NCBI RefSeq assembly: GCF_035222375.1
Contig: NC_085890.1
Span: 2,480,001-2,544,000, forward strand
Direction of reading: 5' to 3'
Length of the DNA: 64,000 nucleotides
From: Podospora pseudocomata
Taxonomy: Eukaryota; Ascomycota; Sordariomycetes; Sordariales; Podosporaceae
Shown: piece after piece, positions 28,441 to 39,365 of the stretch
Position numbering within the stretch: the first letter of the stretch is position 1
How the letters are laid out: every line of letters starts with the position of its first letter
Notes under the pieces: generated by a model
Seen by the model: only the letters and a program-made list of their open reading frames with translations
Databases searched by the model: none
Told to the model about the DNA's origin: nothing
Translations under genes and position numbers: made by a program

Positions 28441-28918
28441 TGTGACAAGGGGAGTATCTCGGCTTGGAACAGGTAGTTCAACTCAGTATAATAATCTGTT
28501 ATGGCCTCAAGGTCCTTGCCCCTTGCCATTTGGGTAGGAAAGGCAAGGCCTACTTATAGTCCTCCGGATCCCCAGGACCGTTCTGAGCTCCCTGGTCCTC
28601 GAACCTGTCTTATCTGTCTGCCTTGGCCGGGCACCTCCTTCGGCGTCCTGGCCACTGATTCCACCAGTAATAGGTACATATGATTCCTGTCCTGCAGTCT
28701 TCTTGCAGCTCGTATGGGTCCTCAGTCCCTCCTGCCCAACCAACCCGTATCGGCACCCTGGTTCTGCCTTCGTGGTGGTCGCCGTGATGCCTCCGCTGAG
28801 CCCCGGTGGGCTCAGTTGGTTGCCGGCCCCAGATATTCTGATCCTGGGCATATCGTTGGGCTATTGTTGGTTGGAGTGTGTACTGTCTAGGGGCACTGAG
28901 TCGTGGGCCCGTGTGACA
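28441..28918 (-). repeat. 5' LTR of the chromovirus
   Basis: 478 bp, upstream LTR in the element's own orientation. On the minus strand a TATAAGTA box (plus-strand complement near 28550-28557) lies about 56 nt before ATAACAGATTAT (28502 down to 28491), the likely start of the transcript. Confidence 0.93.
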
Positions 28919-29103
28919 TTGTTGGCCTTGAAAATGTATATAGATCAGGCAGGAAATCCGAGATCGATTACACTATGGCTTGCAGAATGTGTCATTTCAC
29001 GTTGCCTCCCCGTCATTGTGCCGGTCACATTGTCGACCGATTTGCTTCCACATTGATCGCTTCATTACATTAACTCTAGATATACTCCTACCAAGCAGCA
29101 TTA

Positions 29104-30150
29104 TTACGCCTTCATTGGCCCCTGATCAGCCGCCCGCTTAGCCTTTTTGGCCAGAAACTTTTGTCTGCACCTGCTGATAGGCTTAATTCTGCCTTCGAAC
29201 TTGATATCCACCGGTGTAGTGTACCCAATGTAGTCAACCAAGACTGTATCTTGGGTGTCGAGGACGACCGGGTTCTTGAAGGGGGGGTCAAAGAAGTTGT
29301 CACCACCTCCAGCCAGGAAATCCAGAGTCACAATGCGGTACTCGGCCGCCTTGTCCAGGGGCTTGCTGCCAATCGTGACAGCAACGAGTTTGGTGGTAGC
29401 CGAGGCGTCAGGGTTGTACTCGATGACGATTCCGCGGCTGACCTGCAACAGGGAGGTGACGGGACAGCCGTTGACCTGGTTGACCTTGGACATGATGCCC
29501 TCAAGAGCCGACCAGAGGCGCTCACCCGACATGGAAATCTCAAAAATGGAGTTGCCAAAGGGGAAGGAGGTGAGGACCTCTCCCCGGGTGATGGGGCCTT
29601 CGTCAATGGTGGCGCGAACACCGCCAGCGTTGATGAGGGCAAAGGCCGGGGCCGTCTCAGGGGTGGTGTTGTTGACACGGTACTGGAGCATGGCACTGCG
29701 GTTTCTCAGGGTTAGCCAAGGTTTAAAAGACGGAGAAAAGGGTACATACTCGGCCATGAAGTTGCCCAACAGGCACTCTTGCTGCAGGCACAAGGACTGG
29801 TCCAACACCACCTTGCTCTCTCCCACAACCTGGGCGGCAAACTCTTCAAAAGGCTTCCTCCACCCGTCAATCTGACTTTGCAGATCCTCGTCCTAAGTTG
29901 TCGTGTTGGTCAGGTGGATAGGGGCTCCGTGGTAGTCCAGGATCCTGCCGGCGGCATCGTAGGTAACGTCAATGTAACCAAGGTACTCGCCCCACCGATA
30001 CGCCTGCACGATAACCACCTCCTCGCCCTCCGAGTTCTCAACAATGGTCGGGTACTTGCCCACCGCACCGGCAAAGTCACCCAGCGGGGTGTGGCTGTGG
30101 CCTCCCATGATCAAGTACAGGCCGTTGGCGTTGCGGGGAGACATGGGCCA
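29104..30150 (-). pseudogene. 5'-nucleotidase (UshA/CD73-like) relic, N-terminal half missing
   Basis: Seen: the C-terminal nucleotidase domain is well kept: INAGGVRATIDEG, LTSFPFGNSIFEISMSG and VTLDFLAGGGDNF, with GNFMADAMLQYRV restored by an intron (29696-29749, GTATGT..GCAG). Upstream only the tail of the metallophosphatase domain remains (GLYLIMGGHSHTPLGDF, about 30130-30080). The first metal-binding motifs (D-x-H, GD-x-x-D, NH) are absent and unrelated sequence follows. A TAG at 29893-29895 interrupts the frame between the two parts. In intact enzymes the protein is a secreted or GPI-linked hydrolase of nucleoside monophosphates. The relic starts about 185 bp from the retrotransposon insertion. 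Confidence 0.85.
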
Positions 30151-30240
30151 TGCAGTATGCACCGATGATAAGCACAAGGCAAGTCGAAAATGCTCAAAAT
30201 TCAACGGCCCGGTTCGAGCCGATAATGTTTGTGATGGCAT

Positions 30241-30596
30241 GAGACAAAAGATGGATTGGAGGAGATGTTGGTCCGATTTCCAGGCAGCTAATGGAAGGTC
30301 TGGAAAACGGACTGGACTCGGACGACATCACCGCACTGTGCCGGGTACCTGCAGCATGACAAATTCTCAAGCGTCGCGTCAGAACCCATTGACTGTTCAA
30401 ATACATTACTTGCGTCTTTATACTGCTATCTTCGGGGTATCATAAGAAATCACAAGTCGGCAATGGCATATACATAATACATAATACACTTTTTTTGAAC
30501 GACAGACATCGAGTATAACACTCGCACCATTGAGGTGACCCCCCCCCTTTTTTTGTTGTTGTTTTGGCTTCCGCTTCGCCTTCGCGTCTCCCCAAA
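30241..30596. other. Intergenic, 3' of the Pth11-like gene
   Basis: No gene seen. A C-run and T-run lie next to each other near 30538-30556. Confidence 0.5.
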
Positions 30597-31891
30597 TCAC
30601 CATCCGTCTGGTTTTGCTACCCGCTCGGGCTTCCTGTGCTCATTTTGCACATTCGCCGCCACGGCATCCGGTTCCGTCAGCTCGGCGGTGCTGCAGTGGA
30701 ACGAGCGCTCCTCGAGGATGATGTATTTGCTGTCGGCATCCATGTCGTTGATGGTGTCCAGCTGCGAGATGGACTTGTTGCGCGAGCGTCCTTTGTTCTT
30801 AGCATAAGATCCTATGGTGACGACGGTGTTGGTGCGTCCAGTGTTTCCACGGTACCCGCCCCCTGATTTGGAGTTGCCGCCCGTTGGACCAGAGGTGCCC
30901 CCGAGAGCAGAGTTGCCGAATAGCTTCCTGATGAGGGGGTAGAGGCAGGGAATGCAGGCGCCAATGATGACGCAGTTTGCTTCGATACTGTTTGCCAGGT
31001 TAGCATTGTCCGTCCACATGTTCCGTCAAGTTGCTTACTTTGTCCAGAGAACCACATCGTCGACGGTATACGTAAAGTCCACGACCTCGAGGAGGCCACT
31101 CAACGTGTAGCACTTGTAGCAAGTGATGACACCGGCACAGTATCCGAAGCCCAACGACGACGAAAGAGCCAGCTTCTTCCTCCAATTAAGCTGCAGCTGG
31201 AAAAGAACGACGGTGGGATAGATGGCGAGATAAAAGTCGAAAAGAACCGAATAAATTCCGAGGGCCATGGCATAGTCGACCGTGATCTGACGGTCCCAGC
31301 ATTTGCCTGGGGCGTCCAACCACTGCGCACGAGCTGGGGTGCACTGGGCAAAGTTGATGACGAGCATGCCAATGGCGAGGAGGCCATAGATGACCGAAAC
31401 CACCCACATGACCATGCGGTGCGCCCGGCCCGGGTTCAAGATCTTGCGCAGCAAAACCACCACGGCAAACTTGGGGATCGTAAAGGACGACACGCCAGGT
31501 ACGAACGAGATGACGGTGTAATAGAGGGCTTTTTTGACATCTTCAGGGCTTAGGGTATCGAGATGTCTACCACCACCATGCGAAATGGCGGCACCAGCCA
31601 GTCCAACATATATAACACAGAGAGTCTAACGGGGGCCCCGGGTCAGCTTCCAGTCCATCCAAGCGTGGCTTGCTTCGTTCGACATCAACTTACAATGGAA
31701 AAGAGAGTGATGTAGTCGTCGAGGTAGATCTTGCCCATCGAGATCACTCTGCTGTACACTCTTGCCGCCACAAACACGATGCCCAGCAACGTCATGGCCG
31801 ACGTGACGCCTAGGATGGTTGGGCCCTTATTTTCGGCCGCATACCCAGGATAGGGCTCCACGAAAGGGGGAGAAGCTTCAGTGGCAGACAT
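30597..31891 (-). CDS. Pth11-like seven-helix membrane protein (fungal rhodopsin-domain family), 3 exons
   Basis: Complement of join(30597..30987, 31039..31625, 31694..31891), 391 aa, junctions in frame. Seen: short N-terminus ending in PYPGYAAENKGPT, then about seven hydrophobic segments: GVTSAMTLLGIVFVAARVY, TLCVIYVGLAGAAI, VVVLLRKIL, VMWVVSVIYGLLAIGMLVI, YSVLFDFYLAIYPTVVLFQ, LSSSLGFGYCAGVITCYKCY and ANCVIIGACIPCLYPLI. The conserved AQCTPARAQW...GKCWD before TM5 is the signature of the fungal rhodopsin/SAT4 family that includes Pth11-like receptors. No CFEM domain is present. The C-terminal tail is hydrophilic, Gly/Ser-rich and probably cytoplasmic. Ligand and role are unknown. Confidence 0.85.
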
Positions 31892-34800
31892 GTTGTCGAA
31901 GGATGGTCGTCCTCGTCGTCTTCGTCACAAGAAGAAAAGGTGTGGGAATCGAAAGGTGTTGTCGACCCAAGATGGGTGCTCTGCTGGTCGATCAAGACCA
32001 GGCCTGACTGTGAGGAAGATCCAGACAGACGGTACGGACGGGGACGGGGATCCAGGAAAGTTGGGGAGCGGCAGGGTGATCTTTATCAAAACCTCGGGAC
32101 CGTTCAAGATGGCGAACCAGAGGCCCTATCACGGGTAGGTCAACCGCCACTGGAAAAAAGGCACTTGGGGAGCGTCAAACGCAACCATGGGACTCGCTTA
32201 CACGTCAGGGTAGCAGCGATGTGTTTCTCTGAACGTCTGACCGGTGTGATGGACGTTGGGGGTCCTGCTCGGCGCAACAGATGCAAGGCACCCGAAAACC
32301 GAACCCGGCCTGCAGGGAGCCCAGCGGTGGGTCACGGTCAGAGCTGAATACTGACAGTGGATCATCACGAGATTCTTCGGCTCAGAACCGCAGCATGAGC
32401 ATCTCTGAAGGGAAGCACGGACAGGCCGTCAGCATGCGGCACACAACGCTAAAACAACTTGAGCTGCCATTACCGACCAAAATCCCAACGCACGGTCAAT
32501 CGCTCAGTGCTTAACCCGAGTAAAGGGCTTTTCGGAACCACTCTATCCCCACCATTATCGCCATCGTCCGCCGTTGCTTCTCCATTGCACAAAGTATAAA
32601 CGGAAATGGCCTCTCATGCTCTTCACTTTATCCGCACCCAGTGACATGGAAGGTGAACAATGGACAGGGCTCGGTACCTTGGCAGGTCCCATCAAGGCTT
32701 GGCGGTGGTTGTGTGGCAGGGCTCTGCTGCTGCAGATGTCCCAGCTGATTTCATCGGATGTTATCAGCGGAATCACCCCGCACTGCGGAGCAGGGATACG
32801 GATCGTACGACTTCGCGCTCGGTCGTCTCTCTTACACTTGGGATGATTTTTCTGCAGCGGTTTCTTGACTTGCCGCAAACAAGAGCAACAACAACACGGC
32901 ACGGCACGGCAGACCAGAGAGGTTGTCTCGGCCCGGGATGTCACAGGTGGGGAAACTGTGTTCTTGCCGTCCCACCAGTCTCAGCAGCACAACACAGGAA
33001 TTGCCGGTAGCTATCACTAGACACTCCACAGGGCTGTGTGTTGTAGTGTACGCTATCTGGCGGGTAGAATGGAGAACATCGGCCAGTTAAAAGAGAAAAA
33101 AGACCGGGCAAACACCGTGCGCAGTGTCGGCAGGCTAAAATCAGGACCTCGATCTCAACGGTCAATCCGCCAATGGACAGCACTATGGATAAGAAGCAAT
33201 CTCTTCACCTTGCTTGCATGAAGAGCCCCGAATAACATGATTGCTGCATCCGGCCGACTGCAGAGAATACAACATGAGTGAAGAAGTGTCAGTCACACAT
33301 TGAAGTGATGCTGGCAGAGGCAGGGCGCCCCCTTTTCCTCCTTACCCTTTTGGAAGTTGTGTACTTTACCCCCTTTCCATTTGCGGCCTTGCTAACAGAG
33401 GCCAATGGCAAATGGCAAGCTGCACAGTCAACCCAGTCCATACAAAGCTCCGACACACGTGGGATTGCGTGGAGGACGCTGGAGATCCGCATGCCGATGC
33501 GATAACGGCGTTGGCAAGGGCTTTTCTCCATATTCTCCATGGTATCCGTTCAACTACGATTTTAGCCTATCGTTCAGGAGTTCGGACGACGTTTTGTTTC
33601 CATCACGCTCACAAGGCAAAACAGACAAGACTTTTAGCAACGCGTGTTAGAAACAGATAGCTCCTGCCAAGCTACCTCGGTCTGTTCTGCAGTAACCCGG
33701 GATCCGAGCAAGTGCTCGTGGAAGCCCCTGGCGTGTTTTTATTTGGTTAGCTGATGGCATGATGTTTCCAAAGAGGGCAACCAGCCGAGGGCTGGGCGAG
33801 AAGGCTGCGAAGTGGCAAGCTAAGGTACCTTACGGTGCTGCCCTCAGATAAAGAGAAGGGACGCAGTTTGTTGCTGGCCTCGTGCAGCCTTCCTCTCAGC
33901 AGCCTTGACACATGCAGAGTTGCTGGTCCCTTTTATCGTCAGCTCGGTCAAGCAAGGACATGGGATGGGAGATTCCGCGAAAGTTCAGATTCTGAACCCT
34001 GCCACTGATCCTTCACCCCACAGTCTAGGCCAACACTAACCCTGCAGCCGCAATAGACCCCTCTTTCTTTTCCAGCCACGGTCATTCCCCGCCAATCAGC
34101 GTCATCAGATACTAAAGAAAGGCTGGGGAAGCTGAAAAAGAACTGAAAAGGTCCAGAATGCCTCCCTTCTTCCTGGCAACAAGCCCCCGGGACGTGAATT
34201 GCTTTTGTTGATTGCCGCTCGGACTGGGGTCGAGTCGAGGCAGAGTGGCAGACAAAACTCGGGGCAGGCAATGGCAGGATGAGTGCGGATAAGAAATAAT
34301 ATTCATGCATTCCATTTCTGATGTCACCCACATCCCGTACCAACAATGCTCGAGGTCACATTGGTATACTATTCTCGACTCACCCAATCTTCTCCTGGTC
34401 TTCATTCGCGTTTGATATCGTTGCGTTTGTTTTGGTGGTGAAAGATAGCCAGCATCTACGTTCCTCTTCGCCATGCCCTGGGTAATTCGGACCGGGTTTG
34501 TTGTGTCATTATAGCACTAGGTAACTAGCACAATCTAACCTCATTTTCCTTGTCGAGGTCACTTCCAAGACTGCCGAGGTGAGCAGTGGGCGGGGTACAG
34601 CTGGTCAAAGCGAAGTTCTTCAGGGTCGCAGTGCAGCTCACTGCCTTCGCCAACAGCATGCGTGGTGCTGTCGGCAATGCAGCTGCAGCGGAAATTTTAA
34701 TGATGTCTGCAGGCCATAATATCGTTGGCGCAGGTGGTCGAGCCGCTAAGAGGGGGTTATTCCATGTCTGTCAAAGTCTTTGACCTTTTCCAAGTCTTGT

Positions 34801-35204
34801 CCATTGTTTCTTAAACCAAATGACGAGGACTGGACAAGACGATATATCCCAAAAATCTTTGTCATCGGCGAGTTGCATTGCAACGTTGCCTGGAGAATAG
34901 CCCGGGGTGCTATTGGATTCTGCTCGCCGGCGTCACCATATCCGGGGACCTGACGAAACCCGTCTCCTCTCCTTTCCGGCGAACATCCTCGACTACCACG
35001 TGGAACTGGGGCTCGGCAGCGGACGGTGACCGGGCAGGTTAAATAGCACTGGACATCCACCCCCTTCAACCTTCTCATCTTGTTGCAGCAGTCGCTTCCA
35101 GCTTCAGTCACTCATTTCTCCCCCAGCTGCAGCTCTTTCCGCACACTCGGTCGCTTCCGTACGCGTATTTTTCCTCATTATTAGCCCCCCGGGTTGCAAC
35201 CATC
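31892..35204. other. Long intergenic stretch (3.3 kb)
   Basis: I read both strands and found no domain, no RNA gene and no clear transposon end. Short open frames here look random. The last 300 bases are CT-rich and probably form the promoter and leader of the rhodanese gene. Confidence 0.5.
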
Positions 35205-36197
35205 ATGCTGCCTTCTCTGGCTCTCCTTCCGGCCATTGCCGGCCTCCTCCCCTCCGTCTCGGCTGCGGCTCTCTCGAGCAACGCCCAAAAGATCGAAGAC
35301 CGTGCCATCACTCCCCTTGCATGCCTCTTCTTTGGTGATATCGTTTCGCCATGGTGGCTCAATAGATGCAAGCAGCACCTCGACATGGTGGTCATTGACC
35401 TCCGGTCCGCTGAAGAGTATGCCGTTTCCCACATCCCCGGCAGTATCAGCGCTCCCTTTGAGCCCATCTCCGCCTGGTCTCAGATGGGCCCCGGCGATCT
35501 CCTTCTCGAGCTCCCAGAGTACAATGACCTCGCCGCCTTCCTCGGCTCCATCGGCGTGGGAAACTCCCCATCCACCGCCACCAAGATCGTTCTCGTCAAC
35601 GGCGTCGGTGTTCCCGCCTTCCCTCAGGCTGCCGGGCCCCGTGTGGCCCTGACCCTCAAGTTTGCCGGTCTCTCCACGGGCCGTGTTGCTATCCTGGATG
35701 GTGGATTCCCTGCCTGGACCTCCGAGTCTCTTCCCAGCACCACCGAGGTTCCCGTCCCTGTTCCCAAGACCTTCATCTCCTCTCCTGACAGGAGCTTCCT
35801 CGTCGACATCAACTACGTCGCCTCCAAGATCAACAAGAACAGACAGGGCATCTTCATCCTCGACGGCCGTGACCAGGCTGTCTACAACGGCTCTGTCCTC
35901 GAAGAGTGGGCTCAGAGACCCGGCCACATCCCTTCGGCCAAGAACCTCCCCACACAGAAGGTCTGGAACCCGGATGGAAGCTTCAAGAGCACCTTTGAAC
36001 TTCTCGCCCTGCTCCGCCAGCAAATCGGCTATGGCGCTTCTCGTTCATACGGTGAGATCATTGTGAGCTGCGGCGTTGGTGGATACGCCTCGGGGCTTTA
36101 CTGGGTGCTCACGAGAATGCTTGGATTCGACAATGTGAAGTTCTTTGACGGAAGCGCCCAGCAGTGGAGCAATGAGGGCTACCCTATGGAGTTGTAG
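35205..36197 (+). CDS. Secreted double-rhodanese (thiosulfate sulfurtransferase-like) protein
   Basis: 330 aa in one exon. Seen: signal peptide MLPSLALLPAIAGLLPSVSA. Rhodanese domain 1 (about 55-185) has VVIDLRSAEEYAVSHIPGS but no Cys in its active loop (VLVNGVGVP). Domain 2 (about 200-328) has FILDGRDQAVYNG, RPGHIPSAKNLP and the active-site loop SCGVGGYAS with Cys289. Known: in tandem rhodaneses only the second domain usually carries the catalytic Cys, which takes sulfur as a persulfide. Unusual: the signal peptide predicts export, whereas most eukaryotic sulfurtransferases are mitochondrial or cytosolic. The substrate is unknown. The CTG/CTC-rich codon use indicates a well-expressed gene. 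Confidence 0.88.
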   Translation: MLPSLALLPAIAGLLPSVSAAALSSNAQKIEDRAITPLACLFFGDIVSPWWLNRCKQHLDMVVIDLRSAEEYAVSHIPGSISAPFEPISAWSQMGPGDLLLELPEYNDLAAFLGSIGVGNSPSTATKIVLVNGVGVPAFPQAAGPRVALTLKFAGLSTGRVAILDGGFPAWTSESLPSTTEVPVPVPKTFISSPDRSFLVDINYVASKINKNRQGIFILDGRDQAVYNGSVLEEWAQRPGHIPSAKNLPTQKVWNPDGSFKSTFELLALLRQQIGYGASRSYGEIIVSCGVGGYASGLYWVLTRMLGFDNVKFFDGSAQQWSNEGYPMEL

Positions 36198-37507
36198 CCA
36201 CAGAATGAGTGGGGGCTTTTTATATTAATAGTTAAACAGTGTACATTTGCAATTGAACATAGATTTGAACTTGGTGGTCGTGATCTTGGTGTTTGGAATC
36301 GCGATTGTTTTTGGTCCCTAATTTGGAGCCTTTTCGATGTCTGATGCCAAGATTGAGCTTGTACCAGACAGACCATTCCTACTGTATGTAGACTAGCGTC
36401 AGGGATGAGATAAGATGGTTGGCCAGCAACCGCTGCACTCTGCAGCACTGTGGGCCCAACCTTTTTTTAATCAGACCTCACTTCCTTTTTTCTCACATGC
36501 ACCTCATGTCTGCGCAGAAATGGATCACGATATTTTTGCGGCGAACCACACTTCAGATGGACCACAAAGTGGATGGGCAGCAGCAACAAAAGTCAACAGA
36601 ACAGGGATATCTTGGTATCAATTGTCTGCATCGGTGGGGTGTGCGTGATGCTTCGGAAATTACTTGTGTCTGTGCTCGCTTGGTCTCCTTGGCGTGTATC
36701 AGTCACGAATCACACCTCAATGCCCCCTTCAAAAAGACACAGGGGGAACAATCACTACTACAACGCAACTGATACAGGAGGAGGCAATGAGCCTGAGTGA
36801 AACGCTCTTCCGTCAGTGTGGTATTGCCTGTTGTTTACCGAGTGAGACTATTATGGTTTGGGACAATGAGACTGGAAATGGTTTCTTCCCCGATGCAAGA
36901 AGCCCAAAAGAGGTGAGGCAACATCCCTTTTTGACCGATATCGAGATTTTGACATGACCACAAAATTTTTCTTCGATGGATCGTGGGTGAGGTATCTTCC
37001 ATGTTGGAGTCTGCTGTGTGCCCCGAGTTCACAAAGAAGGTTTGGTGATGCTTGGCATCCAAACCACCTCTTTTTAGTGCAGGTAGTTTCACCACTCGGA
37101 GAATTAAATGCCTTCCTTCATGTTCGGGTTGTCAACGGCCGCTAAGACTTGAGACTTGAGACAAGCATATCTGTCGTCTAAATAGCGCAGAACTAAGCAT
37201 TTGTCTAAAAGTCCTTCACACCACGAAGGATTTTCACCTTCAGGTAATGGCAAAAGGCCTCACCAACGAACCTGCAATGAAGGCAATTGACCTGGCCATT
37301 GGTGCGCTGATGTAGTACTCACGTACTCCCGTCACTGTCACTGTTGCACACAAGTCGGAGCTTTCTTATTTGTTGATGATTGCAAAAAAGATCAACTTTA
37401 CGTGGCAATGTGGTGATATCAAGTCAATTCCCAGTCGATTTTGGCCGTGGGAGCTCTGCCGAATCGTCATTTGATGCAGATAATTCCATAAAAAGTGCAA
37501 AAGATCG
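36198..37507. other. AT-richer intergenic stretch
   Basis: No gene recognised. Stop codons are frequent in all frames. Confidence 0.5.
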
Positions 37508-37596
37508 TGCAGTTTATGTGGATCAAACACATGACCTTCAGATTAATGATTGAAGTGGACCTCAGTCTGACGCTCTCCCAACTGAGCTAAACCCAC
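37508..37596 (-). tRNA. tRNA-Phe-like gene with 16-nt intron, probably degenerate
   Basis: Folding the minus strand by eye gives the right lengths: 7-nt acceptor, GCTC/GAGC D-stem, anticodon stem TCAGA/TCTGA, T-stem ATGTG/CACAT. The total is 73 nt plus a 16-nt intron (TCCACTTCAATCATTA) one base after the anticodon, the standard place. The body (TTTAGCTCAGTTGGGAGAGC) is that of tRNA-Phe. Defects: the anticodon reads GAG, not GAA, although the intron still contains the CTTCA that would pair with GAAG. The T-loop has TTTGATC instead of TTCGATC. The acceptor stem GTGGGTT/AAACTGC has a G-A mismatch and two wobbles. Likely a pseudogene. Confidence 0.62.
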
Positions 37597-38468
37597 AAAC
37601 TTGGATGGCTCAGCAACCAGTCTCTTGGTCTGAATAGCAGTGGCTGTTGACTGTACATGTCACACCACATGGTAAATAAACAACAGTAGGTATATATTGG
37701 TGAACAAACATGTGGAAGTAAATTGTTTTGAACAATGAGATTGCAATGGGTTCTATGGAATATAAGAAGGCTGTCAAGTATACCTACTCGTGAAAAGCCA
37801 GCTAATTGGAAATGATGATCAAGTTCACTCTGCAAGATCATGAATTGGTCTCACATCATGATAATAGCTATGTAGCAGGTTTAATAGGGTTTGAATGATA
37901 GTCTACAGTGCCATTTCTTCTGTGTGGGGGAGGCTTAGCTACCAGTTGAATGGGACTGGCAACATTTCAGATTCATGATGCGAATGTTATTGCCGCTGAC
38001 ACTTCTCAACATCTCATCAACTGAGGGTCTCACACCTTCATGAGAAACTTAAGACCTGTCTTTAACACAGCTCAAATAAACAGCACTGCACAACGTGAAT
38101 AAAGCCAAAGGATAGAACACAAGTGTTCAAATGCGATATAAAGGCCTTCAAAGACAGTGAAAAGGTGTTGTAAGGTAGTTCAAACGACATTGAAAGCTAG
38201 TTTTCAGGTCTTTGGAGATAGCAACAGGCCCTAAAAGATTGTTGATGGGGGCTTAATGATAGCTCACAGCGCCCCTGAGGTATCTTGTTTGGGGTGTGGA
38301 ACACAGAAAAGCAACCCCCAAACAATTCATTTGGCCTTTATGTTACTCGCGACAATATTTACGGTAGAGATAACATGCACCGTCGTAATCGAGGGTAATC
38401 GCACATCCCCTCTCCTCCCGATCCGCACCGCACAACATTCCTGGAACAAACCTTCCTCTCTGGGAGAC
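37597..38468. other. AT-rich intergenic stretch
   Basis: No coding or RNA feature recognised. It may be old, RIP-worn sequence. Confidence 0.4.
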
Positions 38469-39365
38469 ATGAACCTGGTTTACCTCAGCGACGGCTCAGC
38501 AAACAAGAGACCAGCGGCATGTTCTTCCTGCCCCGACCCCAAGGACCAATCAAAGCGTGGCAGCTACGCCATCGTATTCAAAGAATTCTGCCCCGGTGGT
38601 GCTGGCCATGGCGAGGTACACGCCTGCGGATGGTCCATATCCCCGGTCCTGCACAACCACCTAGCTGAAGCAATCGCGGTCCTCTAGGCTCTCACCCACG
38701 CGCTCCAGCAGCTGCGCCCGGCCGCACTCAGCCGTCCTCTCCCGAAAAGAGCCAGCTTACAAGTTTTCACCGACGGCCAGGGTGTGCTGAAGCTAATTGC
38801 CTCAGGCAAGCACCCGCATGCCAGCCCAGTCTTGTCCCGGCTTTGGTCGCTCGTCCTGAACAAGACCGACACAGCAGCATATGAGCTGGCCGTGTTAACC
38901 AAGATCAACATCACCCTGCACTGGATACCCAGCCACCTCCCAGAGGACAAGGCCCCCAAGGCAAAACCGCATTCCCTGGCTGACAAGCTGGTCGGCAAGG
39001 CCACGCAAAGGGGCCAAGCGCTGGCCTCTGACAAGAAAACGGGGTTGTATAAAGAGTTGGATGAAACCACCGGGGTGTTCAATGCGTTCGAGCACGAGTT
39101 TTTCCAGGCTTATGTTGTTGTGGCGGGTGTACCGTTGCCTACAATGCCGAAGGCCATCATGTCCCACTACAAATCGTCTAGCGCGGTCGCTAGTGTCGCC
39201 TCGCCGCTGCTACTACCACACCTAGAGACGACCAGAGTAGCCCTCCGAGGCTTCGGAACTCCTCCTACAAGTCTAAACAAGGATTTGCGACCGAAAATTG
39301 ACGGCGGGAATACACCGACTGTCGCGCCAGCAATGTCATTTTCCAGTAATACTATTACCTGTTAA
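38469..39365 (+). pseudogene. RNase H-type ORF with one in-frame stop (LINE-derived or free-standing)
   Basis: Seen in one frame: YLSDGSANKRP, then GWSISPVLHNHLAEAIAVL, a TAG at 38685-38687, then LQVFTDGQGVLKLI, LHWIPSHL and SLADKLVGKATQ. These are the RNase H landmarks D, E, D and the final D in the right order. Across the single TAG the frame stays open for about 298 codons. No reverse-transcriptase domain precedes it, so it is a cut-off LINE end or one of the free-standing RNase H ORFs found in fungi. The stop is one transition away from Gln (CAG) in a CpA context. The C-terminal 90 codons have no recognised domain. Confidence 0.7.

Larger units (their letters stand above)
21427..28918 (-). 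mobile_element. Ty3/gypsy chromovirus-type LTR retrotransposon, about 7.5 kb
   Basis: Seen: two LTRs (478-479 bp) in direct orientation, starting TGTGACAAGG and ending GTGTGACA. They flank gag and pol relics read on the minus strand. A 5-bp target duplication TTGTT lies at 21422-21426 and 28919-28923. The order (on minus) is gag with zinc knuckle, protease, reverse transcriptase, RNase H, integrase and chromodomain, which is the Ty3/gypsy chromovirus order. The LTRs differ at only one visible position (an extra C near 21650), which points to a recent insertion. Internal frames are nevertheless broken in several places, so this copy could not make all of its own proteins. Confidence 0.95.

Noticed and set aside
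35181-36023. Minus-strand open frame of 280 codons
   Set aside because: It is antisense to the rhodanese gene and its composition follows from the C-rich third codon positions of that gene.
37508-37596. tRNA-Leu (by the anticodon GAG)
   Set aside because: The body, the short variable arm and the intron are those of tRNA-Phe; a Leu tRNA would have a long variable arm.
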